The notes beneath the pieces were generated by a model, which worked only from the letters and a program-made list of their open reading frames with translations, ran no database searches and had not been told where the DNA came from. Made by a program: the position numbers and the translations under genes. From assembly GCA_963702535.1 (NCBI GenBank), contig CAVPDG010000016.1, positions 1 through 64,000 on the forward strand: DNA of 64,000 bases, written 5' to 3'. The stretch comes from CAVPDG01 sp963702535. GTDB lineage: Bacteria > Chloroflexota > Anaerolineae > Anaerolineales > UBA4823. Positions 19,862 to 28,778 of the stretch are shown in pieces (position 1 is the first letter of the stretch; each line of letters starts with the position of its first letter).

Positions 19862-20242
19862 TTACGCTACTTTTAGCTTCTGATCACTGCCGCTGCTTGC
19901 TATTTTCTTCTTCCAGCCTCCGATCAAACGCCCGATTTCATCGATTTGTTTGGCTGCGTGTTCATACTGTCCCACGCTGATACATTGCAGGTCATGGCTT
20001 AAGCGTACATACAACCGGATTTTTGCCAACATCCGGTCAGCCTGATCGAGTTTCTCCATTGCCTCGGATGGTTCCATGGCTGCCTCCAGGACCAGATCAT
20101 AGAAATCCAACGCCATTTCCCCCAGCCTTTCAGCCAGCAAGAACCTGTGGGCTTTGGGGAATTTAAGCGTGAGTGGAATCAACCACAACAAAAAGTCATA
20201 GGTTTTTACGAAGAGCGGTGATTGTGCGCTGGTTTCTCGCAT
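19862..20242 (-). CDS. avd: Accessory variability determinant (Avd), four-helix bundle protein
   Basis: A 126-residue all-helical protein. The start is ATG 20240-20242 (MRETSAQSPLFVKTYDFLLW) with GGGGGC nine bases upstream; a longer frame begins with non-native residues. The pattern KTYDFLLWLIPLTLKFPKAH...LAERLGEMALDFYDLVLEAA matches the S23-type four-helix bundle family that includes Avd. Avd forms a positively charged pentameric barrel that binds the reverse transcriptase and template RNA and is needed for mutagenic homing. Its position between target and TR is typical. Confidence 0.88.
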   Translation of the reverse strand: MRETSAQSPLFVKTYDFLLWLIPLTLKFPKAHRFLLAERLGEMALDFYDLVLEAAMEPSEAMEKLDQADRMLAKIRLYVRLSHDLQCISVGQYEHAAKQIDEIGRLIGGWKKKIASSGSDQKLKVA

Positions 20243-20251
20243 AATATTTCG

Positions 20252-20264
20252 CCCCCTGCGGGGG
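20252..20264. repeat. GC hairpin just downstream of the VR
   Basis: CCCCC-TGC-GGGGG lies 56 bases beyond the VR end on the coding strand and just before the avd start codon. DGRs often have a cruciform-forming hairpin near the VR that boosts homing. The distance here is longer than the classical case, so the role is uncertain. It may instead modulate avd translation. Confidence 0.45.
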
Positions 20265-20312
20265 GAGGACAAGAACAAAAACCAGAAGCCCAGAACTCAG
20301 CAGCACAGAAGC

Positions 20313-21218
20313 TCAAGGTGCTGGGGAGAGCCCACAACGGAAGCCGACGTCGTTGTAGCGAGACGCCAGGGTAGCGTCGCCGTTGCGGGCCGCCACGCGC
20401 AAGTCGTCCCAACCGCTGTCCCAGCTCCCGCCGCGGAACAGCTTGACCGTTCCGCTGGCTGGGCCGGGCGGGTTGCTGGGCGGCGAGATGCTGTAATAGT
20501 CGCTCTGGTACCAGTCATTGACCCACTCCCACACGTTACCCGCCATGTCCAGTACCCCGTACGGGCTGGCACCCAGCGGGTAGCTGCCCACCTGGGATGT
20601 ATCGCCGACACAATAGCTGCTCGTGGCGTTGTTGTAGCTGTTTGCCAACGTGCAGTTCGGGCTTGCGTCCCCCCATGGGTAGGCGCGTGTGTCGCTCGCC
20701 CCGCGTGCCGCTTTCTCCCATTCGGCTTCTGAAAGAAGCCGTTTACCCGCCCAAGCGCAGTAGTCGCGGGCGTTGTACCACGAGACGTAAATCACCGGGT
20801 AGTTGGTATAAAGCGGGTTGTCGAAGTATGACGGACGAGTGTAAGATGAGTTATTTTGCGGCGCGGCGCACGCCCCGGCTGCCACACACTGCGCGTACTG
20901 GGCGTTGGTTACCTCGTATTTATCAATGTAGTAGGCGTCCAGGATCACCGTGTGCAAGGGTAGCTCATCAGAGTAGCAAGAAGACCCGCCGTTGTGCGCC
21001 GGGTCGCAGCCCATCTGGAAGGTCCCGGCGGGGATGTGGACCATGCTGAAATCAGTACGCATCATGACCAAAGGTAGATAGATATCTCCATCACCCAAAA
21101 CTGTTTGGGAAGGCGCTGGCGCCTTGCCCGGATTAACTCCAGCATGTCCGGAAGCATAAGAAATAACACTCCCTAACACGACCAGGATTGTGATTAGGAG
21201 AGAGGCTTGAGATTTCAT
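20313..21218 (-). CDS. DGR target: secreted formylglycine-generating-enzyme-like (C-type-lectin fold) protein
   Basis: Intact, 301 residues, with GGAGG eight bases before ATG 21216-21218. Residues 1-24 are a signal peptide (LLITILVVLGSVISYASG). From about 55 the SUMF1/FGE-sulfatase domain follows: MVHIPAGTFQMGCD, YYIDKYEVTNAQYAQCV, PVIYVSWYNARDYCAWAGKR, LLSEAEWEKAARG, YGVLDMAGNVWEWVNDWY, and the ending FRGGSW...GFRCGLSP. In DGRs this fold displays the VR residues on a rigid binding face. The varied positions are at the C-terminus after FRGGSW. Export suggests ligand or surface binding outside the cytoplasm. True FGE catalysis is unlikely. Confidence 0.92.
   Translation of the reverse strand: MKSQASLLITILVVLGSVISYASGHAGVNPGKAPAPSQTVLGDGDIYLPLVMMRTDFSMVHIPAGTFQMGCDPAHNGGSSCYSDELPLHTVILDAYYIDKYEVTNAQYAQCVAAGACAAPQNNSSYTRPSYFDNPLYTNYPVIYVSWYNARDYCAWAGKRLLSEAEWEKAARGASDTRAYPWGDASPNCTLANSYNNATSSYCVGDTSQVGSYPLGASPYGVLDMAGNVWEWVNDWYQSDYYSISPPSNPPGPASGTVKLFRGGSWDSGWDDLRVAARNGDATLASRYNDVGFRCGLSPAP
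20321..20438 (-). repeat. DGR variable repeat (VR) in the target gene
   Basis: 118 bases encoding about residues 261-299 of the target protein. Relative to the TR, codons change such as AAC to GAC, AGC, GGC, GCC and TAC, AAT to GGT, and ATC to TTC or GTC. Non-adenine bases stay unchanged, and the final 26 bases are identical. With a 2-nt and a 1-nt gap in the TR there are 19 mismatches, all at template A. Confidence 0.93.
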
Positions 21219-21266
21219 GCTTCATACCTCCGCTTCGGGGGAGCAACGATTTTCCTTTATGGGCAC

Positions 21267-21272
21267 ATTATA
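21267..21272 (-). promoter_or_regulatory. Possible -10 box for the DGR operon
   Basis: On the minus strand TATAAT at 21267-21272 lies about 50 bases before the target-gene start. No good -35 is found at 16-18 bases, so it is only suggestive. Confidence 0.4.
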
Positions 21273-21358
21273 TAAGCACAGTATTGCAAATATTTCATGC
21301 GTAGGCAAGTGTCAAATGTCAGATATCTTTCCAACTTGCATAGCATTACCTGGCTGAG

Positions 21359-21518
21359 ATACCATGAAAATCCATGGGTCATTGGGATTTACCGTGAAGA
21401 TTTCCAGATTTGGGGGTGTGTAGGCGGCTACACCGCCTACACACCCCCAAATCTGGGTACTTCCACGGCGATTCCCAAAGAGCCAAATCCATCATCGGAT
21501 GATGGATTTTCATGGTAT
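21359..21518. repeat. 160-bp nested palindromic element (MITE-like)
   Basis: Terminal 17-bp perfect inverted repeats (ATACCATGAAAATCCAT at 21359-21375 and its complement at 21502-21518) enclose weaker complementary stretches. At the centre is a perfect 24-bp stem (21404-21427 with 21433-21456, beginning CCAGATTTGGGGG) around the loop CTACA. A further 10-bp palindrome, ATCCATCATC/GATGATGGAT, lies in the right arm. No ORF is present. It fills the gap between the divergent DGR target gene and the TPP riboswitch. Confidence 0.8.
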
Positions 21519-21540
21519 TATTTCTTAACGAATATTTTTG

Positions 21541-21632
21541 CACGGGGAGCCTGGGCGTTGCCAGGCTGAGAGGAGGGCCAAAGCCCTCGACCCGCGAACC
21601 TGATCCGGATAATGCCGGCGGAGGGATCGCAG
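21541..21632 (+). promoter_or_regulatory. TPP riboswitch (THI element)
   Basis: The conserved core is visible in order: GGGGAGCC, then GGCTGAGAGG, then ACCCGCGAACCTGATCC followed by GGATAATGCCGGCGGAGGGA. This aptamer binds thiamine pyrophosphate and controls the downstream thiN-thiBPQ genes, usually switching them off when TPP is plentiful. Confidence 0.93.
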
Positions 21633-21650
21633 CCATACCTGTGAGTTCCA

Positions 21651-21684
21651 AATCCCTCCCCGCTCTGAATGGAGGGATTTTCTT
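21651..21684 (+). terminator. Riboswitch expression platform: terminator hairpin overlapping the thiN ribosome site
   Basis: The stem AATCCCTCC (21651-21659)/GGAGGGATT (21671-21679) has an 11-nt loop and is followed by TTCTTTT. The 3' arm holds the GGAGG ribosome site of thiN, nine bases before its TTG start. One hairpin could therefore end transcription or hide the ribosome site. Confidence 0.85.
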
Positions 21685-22344
21685 TTGCCATCCAATCTCC
21701 GCGCCGTCATCTTTGCCAACGGCTTGCTCGGCAGCCTCAACGCCGCCCGCCAATCCATCCGCCCGGATGATATTCTCATCGCCGCCGACGGCGGGGCGCG
21801 CCACTGCCGCCGCCTGGGTCTCACACCGCATTTCATCGTCGGCGACTTCGACTCGCTCGAGGAGGCCGAGCTACAAACCTTCCAGGATGCGGGCGTGGTC
21901 GTCATCCGCCATCCTGCCCGCAAGGACTTCACTGACCTGGAGCTGGCCCTGCGCCATGCCCGCTCGCTTGGCGTTGCAGAGATCCTCATCCTTGGAGGCC
22001 TGGGCGCCCGTTGGGACCAGACCCTGGCAAACCTGCTCCTGCCCGCTGCCAAAGAGTTCACCGGTGTCCACATCCGCCTGCTGGATGGCGCCCAGGAAGT
22101 CTTCCTGCTGCGCGGCGGCGAATCGGCGCAGGTCGCTGGCATCCCGGGCGACACCGTCTCGCTCATCCCGCTCGGCGGCGACGCCCTGGGCGTGAGGACG
22201 GGCGGCCTGGAATACCCCCTGAATGGCGAGACCCTGGTCTTCGGCGCCACGCGCGGCGTCAGCAACCTGCTGCTGGGGGAGACCGCCTCCGTCAGCCTGG
22301 CGGAAGGGCTGCTGCTGTGCGTCGTCATTCACGGAGCTGCCTGA
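21685..22344 (+). CDS. thiN: Thiamine pyrophosphokinase
   Basis: Intact, 219 residues, with TTG start at 21685 placed by the GGAGGGA site. The ATP- and thiamine-binding signatures are clear: ADGGARH (residues 33-39), GDFDSL (52-57), and KDFTDLELAL (78-87), followed by a C-terminal beta domain. It transfers pyrophosphate from ATP to thiamine to form TPP in the cytoplasm. With a TPP riboswitch and a thiamine transporter following, it forms a salvage pathway for imported thiamine. Confidence 0.92.
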   Translation: MPSNLRAVIFANGLLGSLNAARQSIRPDDILIAADGGARHCRRLGLTPHFIVGDFDSLEEAELQTFQDAGVVVIRHPARKDFTDLELALRHARSLGVAEILILGGLGARWDQTLANLLLPAAKEFTGVHIRLLDGAQEVFLLRGGESAQVAGIPGDTVSLIPLGGDALGVRTGGLEYPLNGETLVFGATRGVSNLLLGETASVSLAEGLLLCVVIHGAA

Positions 22345-22400
22345 GCGCCTGCCCAACCGGATCGATCGTTCCTTACCGGTGGTTATTAAGGAGTTTGACT

Positions 22401-23448
22401 ATGTCTCAAAAATGGATTCCCATCATTATTCTGCTCCTGCTGCTGAGCAGGCTGTACGCACCGCCACGCCTGCCGGACCGCAGAAGCTGACCGTGATGAC
22501 CCACGACTCGTTTGCCATCTCCGAAGGTGTGTTAGCCGCCTTCGAGCAGGAGAACAACGCCAAGGTGCAGTTCCTCAAAGCCGGCGATACCGGCGCCGCC
22601 CTGAACAAAGCCATCCTCTCCAAGGGCAACCCGCTGGCAGATGTCTTCTACGGCGTGGATAACACCTTCCTCAGCCGCGCCCTGGACGAGGGTATCTATG
22701 AGCCCTACGCCTCGCCCGCCCTGGCAGACATCCCCGCTGAATTCCAGCTCGATCCCGAGAACCGCGCCCTGCCGGTGGACTTCGGCGACGTGTGCCTGAA
22801 TTACGACAAGGCTTACTTCACCGAAAAAGGCATCGCTCCGCCCGCCTCCCTGGAAGACTTGCTCAAGCCCGAGTACAAGAGCCTGCTGGTGGTGCAGAAC
22901 CCGGCTACCTCCTCGCCCGGGCTGGCTTTCCTGCTGGCGACGATCGGCCATTTCGGGCAGGAGGGCTACCTGGATTACTGGAAGGGGCTGGTCGCCAACG
23001 ATGTCATGGTGGTCAACGATTGGGAGACCGCCTACTACACCGAGTTCAGCGGCTCGTCCGGCAAAGGTCCGCGTCCCATCGTCGTCTCTTACAACTCCAG
23101 CCCGGCCTTCGAGGTGATCTACGCCTCTCCGCCGGTCGACCAGCCGCCCACCGCCGCCGTGACAGCCGACGGCGCTTGCTTCCGCCAGGTGGAGTTCGTC
23201 GGCATCCTGCAAGGCGCCAGGAACCGCGAGCTGGCCAGAAATGGGTCGATTTCATGCTCTCGCCGCAGTTCCAGGCAGACATGCCGCTGCAGATGTTCGT
23301 CTTCCCGGTCAACTCCAAAGCCGCCCTCGACCCCGCTTTCGAGCAGCACCTGGTGTTGCCCGCCACGACCGCCCAGGTGAGCCCGCAGGATATCGCCGCC
23401 AACCGCGAGGCCTGGATCAAGGCCTGGACGGAGACCGTCCTGCGCTGA
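22401..23448 (+). CDS. thiB: Thiamine ABC transporter substrate-binding lipoprotein, frameshifted
   Basis: The start is ATG 22401 after AAGGAG. The N-terminus MSQKWIPIIILLLL is a signal peptide. A frame change near 22438 hides the expected lipobox Cys (compare SAPAAEQAVRTATPAG). The mature domain reads KLTVMTHDSFAISEGVLAAF, NPLADVFYGVDNTFLSRAL, GLAFLLATIGHFGQEGYLDY and VVSYNSSPAFEVIY, a TbpA-type periplasmic binding protein. A second break near 23230 separates the C-terminus QKWVDFMLSPQFQADMPLQM. It delivers thiamine to ThiP. About 348 residues. Confidence 0.85.
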
Positions 23449-23470
23449 TCGCGTCCCTCTCAGGAGCCCG

Positions 23471-25183
23471 ATGAAGCCCGCCGCGCGCCCATCCCTGGCG
23501 AATTTGCTCTGGCTGCCGCCCCTGCTCTTCCTGGCGCTGTTCTACTTCTTCCCGCTCGCCAGCATCCTGCAGACCAGCTTTGCGCGCGGCCAGAGCCTGG
23601 CGGCGCCCTTCCTGGAAGCCTTCACCTCGCCCGCCATCCAGCGCGTGATCGCCTTCACCTTCTGGCAGGCGGCGCTCTCCACCCTGCTCACCCTGCTCTT
23701 CGGCTTGCCCGGCGCCTACCTGATGGCGCGCTACCGCTTCCGCGGCAAATCGCTCATCCTGGCCCTCACCGCCATCCCCTTCGTCATGCCCACCCTGGTG
23801 GTGGCGGCCGCCTTCACCGCCCTGCTGGGTCCGCGCGGCTGGGTCAACCTGGCGCTGATGAGCTGGCTTGGCTTGCCGCAGCCGCCCATCGCCTTCGCCA
23901 ACACGCTGGCGGCTATCCTGGTGGCGCACATCTTCTACAACACCACCATCGTGCTGCGCATGGTGGGCGATTTCTGGTCGCACCTCGACCCGCGCCTGAC
24001 CCAGGCTGCCGAGGTTCTGGGCGCGGGCAGATGGCGGGCGCTGCGCCAGGTCACCCTGCCGCTGCATCCTGCCGGCGGTGCTCTCCGCCGCCCTGCTGGT
24101 CTTCATCTTCGACTTCACCTCCTTCGGCGTGATCCTCATCCTGGGCGGACCGCGCTTCGCCACGCTGGAGGTGGAGATCTACAACCAGACGGTCGGGCTG
24201 TTCAACCTGCCCCTGGCAGCCGCCTTGTGTGTCATCCAGCTCGGCTGCACCCTGGCGCTGACCGTCATCTACTCCCGGCTCACCCGGCGCATCTCCCGCC
24301 CGCTCTCCCTGCGCCCGCAGACCTATACCCAGAAGCGCTTCGGCTCCTGGCGCACCCGCCTGGCTGCCGGGCTGTACCTGGCGGTATTGGTCGCCTTCCT
24401 GGTGGCGCCGCTGGCAGCCCTGGCGGCGCGCTCCTTCACCCGCCTGGACCCGGAGCGCGGCCAGCAAACACCCATCGCCAGCGGGCTGACCCTGGATTTC
24501 TACCGCGAGCTCTCGATCAACCGCCGCGAGTCAGCCTTTTACGTGCCGCCCATCCACCGCCATCGCTGTCTCGCTGGGCTACGCCCTCGCCACAGTCTTG
24601 CTCTCGCTTCTGCTCGGTTTGCCCGCTGCCTGGGCGCTGGCGCGCCACCCATCTGCTTCCCTGAGCCGCTTCTCCGACCCGCTGCTGATGCTGCCGCTGG
24701 GCACCTCCGCCGTCACCCTCGGGCTGGGCTTCATCCTGGCTCTCAGCCGCCCGCCGCTCGACCTGCGCGCCTCGCTGCTGCTCATCCCGCTGGCGCACAC
24801 CCTGGTGGCTTTCCCCTTCGTGGTGCGCAGCCTGTCGCCAGCCCTGCACAGCATCCGCCCGCGCCTGCGCCAGGCGGCTGCCGTGCTGGGCGCCACCCCG
24901 CTGCAGGTAGCGCGCCGCATCGACCTGCCCCTGGTCGGGCCGCGCCCTGCTGGTGGCGGCGGCTTTCGCCTTCACCATCTCGCTGGGCGAGTTCGGCGCC
25001 ACCGCCCTGCTCGCCCGCCCGGATTACCCCACCATCCCCCTGGTCATTTACCGCTTCATCTCGCAACCCGGGGCGCTCAACTACGGGCAGGCGCTGGCGC
25101 TCAGCACCATCCTGATGGTCACCACCGCCGTCGCCATGCTGGCGATCGAGCGCCTGCGCATCGCCGACGTGGGGGAGTTTTAG
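23471..25183 (+). CDS. thiP: Thiamine ABC transporter permease, frameshifted
   Basis: About 570 residues forming two fused permease halves, as in ThiP. Each half ends in an EAA-type loop for the ATPase: AAEVLGAGRWRALRQVTLPL near 24040 and AAAVLGATPLQVARRIDLPL near 24900. Multiple hydrophobic helices, such as LLWLPPLLFLALFYFFPLAS, fit 10-12 transmembrane segments. Frame breaks lie near 24065, 24550 and 24945, each restored by dropping one base. It is 22 bases after thiB and next to thiQ and forms the membrane channel of the thiamine importer. Confidence 0.85.
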
Positions 25184-25186
25184 CCC

Positions 25187-26242
25187 ATGCCCGGTCTCAG
25201 CCTGCAAAATGTCGATAAATCCTACGATACCACGCCAGCCGTGAGCGGCGTCTCCTTCGAAGTGCAGGAGGGCGAAATCGTCGCCCTGCTGGGTCCCAGC
25301 GGCTGCGGCAAATCGACCCTGCTGGCGCTCATCGCCGGGCTGGAGCACCCCGATCGCGGCGAGATCTGCTGGGACGGCGTCTCGCTGCAGGGCGTACCGC
25401 CCAACCGGCGCGGCTTTGGCTTGATGTTCCAGGATTTCGCCTTGTTCCCGCACTTGAACGTCTTCGACAACGTGGCTTTCGGGCTGCGCATGGGGAGCCT
25501 GCCGGAGGAGCAGGTGCGCCAGCGCGCCGGCGAGATGCTGGCGCTGGTGGGTCTGACCGGCTTCGAAGCTCGGGATGTGAACACCCTCTCCGGCGGCGAG
25601 CAGCAGCGCGTCGCCCTGGCGCGCTCCGCCGCCCCCACCCGCGCCTGCTGATGCTGGACGAGCCGCTGGGCGCCCTCGACCGCACGCTGCGCGACCGCCT
25701 GCTGCTGGAGCTGGGCGATATCCTGCGCCGCATGCAGCAAACTGCCATCTACGTCACCCACGACCAGGAAGAAGCCTTCACCCTGGCGGACCGCGTGGTG
25801 GTGCTGAACCAGGGTCGCGTCGAGCAAGCCGGCGTACCCACGGCGATCTACGCTCGTCCCGCCAGCCCGTTCGTGGCGCGCTTCCTGGGGCTTTCCAACC
25901 TGCTCTCCGGCGAGCTGCTCTACCGCGACGGCAAGCCCGTCCTGCACACGCCCATCGGCGATTTGCCCGCCGCGGACCTGCCGCAGGGGTTAGCGGCAGG
26001 TCCGGTGACCGTGCTCATCCGCCCGGATAAGGTCTCCCTGGACGGCGCATCTGCCTTGCCGCCTGTCCGGCAGGCTGGCAAAGAAATCCTTCCGCGGCAG
26101 CACCAGCCGGGCGGTCGTGGAGGTGCAGGGAACCGCCCTGGCGTTTGATTTTCTCTCCAGCGTCCCGTTGCCCGCGGTCGGCGAGCCGCTCGAATTAGGC
26201 TATGACCCGGCAGAGGCGCTGCAGGTCTTCCCCAATCCTTGA
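25187..26242 (+). CDS. thiQ: Thiamine ABC transporter ATPase, frameshifted
   Basis: Walker A GPSGCGKST (residues 36-44), Q-loop MFQDFALFPHL, signature LSGGEQQR, Walker B LLMLDEPLGALD and switch His in VTHDQEEAF. A C-terminal TOBE-like part (PVTVLIRPDKVSL ... LAFDFLSSVPLPAVGEPLEL) is longer than in E. coli ThiQ and resembles PotA/FbpC-type ATPases. Frame breaks near 25630 (between ALARS and RLLMLDEP) and near 26085. Stop TGA at 26240-26242. Drives thiamine uptake by ATP hydrolysis. Cobalt or iron specificity cannot be excluded from the ATPase alone, but the context supports thiamine. Confidence 0.85.
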
Positions 26243-26314
26243 CAATAAATAATATATTTTTTACAATAATTATCTAAATTTAATCGGTTCCAACCCCGAA
26301 GGAGAAAAATAACG

Positions 26315-27161
<847 letters not shown>

Positions 27162-27165
27162 CCCT

Positions 27166-27624
27166 GTGCCCGCCATCACGGTGCTCAAGCTAGACCCGCA
27201 AGGCAACGAAACCTGGCGCTACCACGGGCAGGTCGTCCAGGCGCTGCCGGATCGCGTAGTGCTGGAGGCGCGCTTCGACCGTGATGATCGCCTGTTCCAC
27301 GGTATGCCCCTGCGCCGCGGCGACCGCTTCCTGGAGACCTATTTCACCGACCGCTGGTACAACATCTACGAGATCCATGCCCGCGAGGATGACTCTTTAC
27401 GCGGCTGGTACTGCAACGTCGGCAAGCCCGCCCTGCTGGATGGCGATTGCCTCTCCTACGTCGACCTGGCGCTCGACCTGCTGGTCTTCCCCGATGGGCG
27501 CCAGGTTGTCTTAGATGAGGACGAATTCCTCAGCCTGGAGCTCTCCCCCGCCGACCGCCGGCAGGCGCTGGCAGCCCTGGAAGAGCTTAAAAATCTCCCT
27601 TTATGCAACAAATCCGGAGAATGA
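27166..27624 (+). CDS. DUF402-family protein
   Basis: Intact, 152 residues, with GTG start at 27166, 4 bases after the sulfurtransferase stop. The family core is clear: TYFTDRWYNIYEIH, LRGWYCNVGKP, YVDLALDLLVFPDGR and VVLDEDEF. Related proteins (FomD, Ntdp) hydrolyse phosphoanhydrides with divalent metals held by the D/E residues of the last two motifs. A nucleotide or phosphate-ester phosphatase role is inferred from family knowledge. Substrate unknown. Confidence 0.82.
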   Translation: MPAITVLKLDPQGNETWRYHGQVVQALPDRVVLEARFDRDDRLFHGMPLRRGDRFLETYFTDRWYNIYEIHAREDDSLRGWYCNVGKPALLDGDCLSYVDLALDLLVFPDGRQVVLDEDEFLSLELSPADRRQALAALEELKNLPLCNKSGE

Positions 27625-27683
27625 GGCCGCCGCCTCAGTTTCCGGAATCCTCTTGCTCCCACAGTAAGACCGTTATAAAAACG

Positions 27684-27712
27684 CCGGGGATGGATGCACG
27701 ATCCATCCCCGG
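27684..27712 (-). terminator. Terminator for the minus-strand membrane gene pair
   Basis: Perfect 12-bp stem CCGGGGATGGAT/ATCCATCCCCGG with loop GCACG. On the minus strand it is followed by CGTTTTTATAACGG. It lies about 70 bases after the small proline-rich gene. The rest of 27625-27782 shows nothing else. Confidence 0.8.
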
Positions 27713-27782
27713 TTGAGTTCAATCGATGGTATCAAGCCGCAGAAAACCAGCGGTGCAGCTTGCTTGTAGAGCAGGCTATGGG

Positions 27783-28046
27783 CTAGTAAATGCCGAAACC
27801 TTGCATAATGCTATCGCCAAAATTCCAGGCCAGGATGCCAGAGAGCAGGCAGCAGCAGCACAGCACCACCAGCACCACGATCAGCACGATCAGCCAGGTG
27901 TTGGTCTTCTTTTTCGCAGGGGGAAGCGGCGCGGCCGGCGGGATAATCTCGGGTGGAACGGGCTCTGTTGTATAAGCCGGTGGGTAGGATTGCATTGTAG
28001 GCTGTTCCTCAGCGGGTGGGACGGGGGCTACAGGTTCGTCTGACAT
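27783..28046 (-). CDS. Small proline-rich single-pass membrane protein
   Basis: 87 residues with AAGGAGAGG before ATG. A proline-rich N-terminal half (PVPPAEEQP, PPAAPLPPAKKK) is followed by one membrane helix with four adjacent Cys (LIVVLVVLCCCCLLSG) and a short tail. No family is recognised. The cluster of Cys at the helix end is unusual and could carry lipid or bind metal. It lies 46 bases after the DUF4126 gene and is probably co-transcribed with it. Confidence 0.75.
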   Translation of the reverse strand: MSDEPVAPVPPAEEQPTMQSYPPAYTTEPVPPEIIPPAAPLPPAKKKTNTWLIVLIVVLVVLCCCCLLSGILAWNFGDSIMQGFGIY

Positions 28047-28092
28047 GTCTTCCTCTCCTTAGATGAATTCGATGATGCAGCGCTGTCGGGCT

Positions 28093-28662
28093 TTACGCAG
28101 GTTGCGATTTGCGGTCACTTCGCCAGATCCTGCGTACCACCCAGGCGGTGAAGATCACCAATACCGCCCCGATCAGGAGCGGGATGAGAATCGACAAGAT
28201 CGAAAGCACCGTGGCAACCACGTCTTCCAGCATGCTGACCGGGGTGTTGCCGATGCCGCCGGTCGTCGCCGTCACCGCCGGGCGGATCGCCAGCGATTTG
28301 GCAGCGTGCACCCCGCCTGCCACCAGCAAACCGGCAGCCAACGAGAGCACCGGGTGCACATCGGTCAGCACGTGGGCGCTGGCAGCGAAGACAATCGCCC
28401 CCGCTACCGGGCGCACGAAGGTCTGGATCAGGTCGTTGATGTGGTTGACCGCCGGGGCTTTATCGGCGAAGAACTCGATCAACACCAGCACCACCAGCAA
28501 GCCGATGATCCACGGGCTTTCCAGGGTGTTCCACGGCGAGCTCAGGTTGATGAGGTCCGTGTATTTGGAAATCAGGGCAATCACCAGCAGCGGGATGTAC
28601 GCGTTCAACCCGGCGCTGGCGGATAGCCCAAAGGCGGTGAATATTCCTGTCAATACGTCCAT
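28093..28662 (-). CDS. DUF4126-family membrane protein
   Basis: Intact, 189 residues, with ribosome site GGGAGA. Start MDVLTGIFTAFGLSASAGLN and the following YIPLLVIALI are the family hallmark. At least four hydrophobic helices follow (LLVVLVLIEFFADK, AGAIVFAASAH, VLSILSILIPLLIGAVLVIF), ending in a basic tail. Function unknown. It begins a two-gene unit with the small proline-rich protein. Confidence 0.8.
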   Translation of the reverse strand: MDVLTGIFTAFGLSASAGLNAYIPLLVIALISKYTDLINLSSPWNTLESPWIIGLLVVLVLIEFFADKAPAVNHINDLIQTFVRPVAGAIVFAASAHVLTDVHPVLSLAAGLLVAGGVHAAKSLAIRPAVTATTGGIGNTPVSMLEDVVATVLSILSILIPLLIGAVLVIFTAWVVRRIWRSDRKSQPA

Positions 28663-28778
28663 CTATTTCTCCCTGGCAACCCCTTAACCGCAACCATAAC
28701 TACCTCTATATACGCCACAATTATAACTTGGTTGCATGCGCGCTGGCGGGTACTTTTCTTGCCGCCCGGTTCGCGAAT

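Larger units (their letters stand above)
18458..21218 (-). other. Diversity-generating retroelement (DGR), complete cassette
   Basis: On the minus strand the order is target gene with VR at its 3' end, avd, TR, reverse transcriptase, the canonical DGR arrangement. RNA from the TR is copied by the RT with Avd using error-prone copying at adenines, and the cDNA replaces the VR. The TR is A-rich in codons AAC/AAT (33 adenines in 115 bases). Every VR difference falls on a template A once 2-nt and 1-nt gaps are placed in the TR. The locus sits between the signalling cluster and the thiamine operon. Confidence 0.93.

Noticed and set aside
18458..21218. Retron or group II intron instead of a DGR
   Set aside because: No msr/msd or intron domain V/VI; TR/VR pair and Avd settle it as a DGR.
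20313..21218. True formylglycine-generating enzyme or sulfatase modifier
   Set aside because: No sulfatase is nearby, and the VR lies at the C-terminal face; the fold serves as a display scaffold in DGRs.
5040..26100. Programmed ribosomal frameshifting
   Set aside because: Sites vary in direction and lack slippery heptamers; too many unrelated genes are affected.
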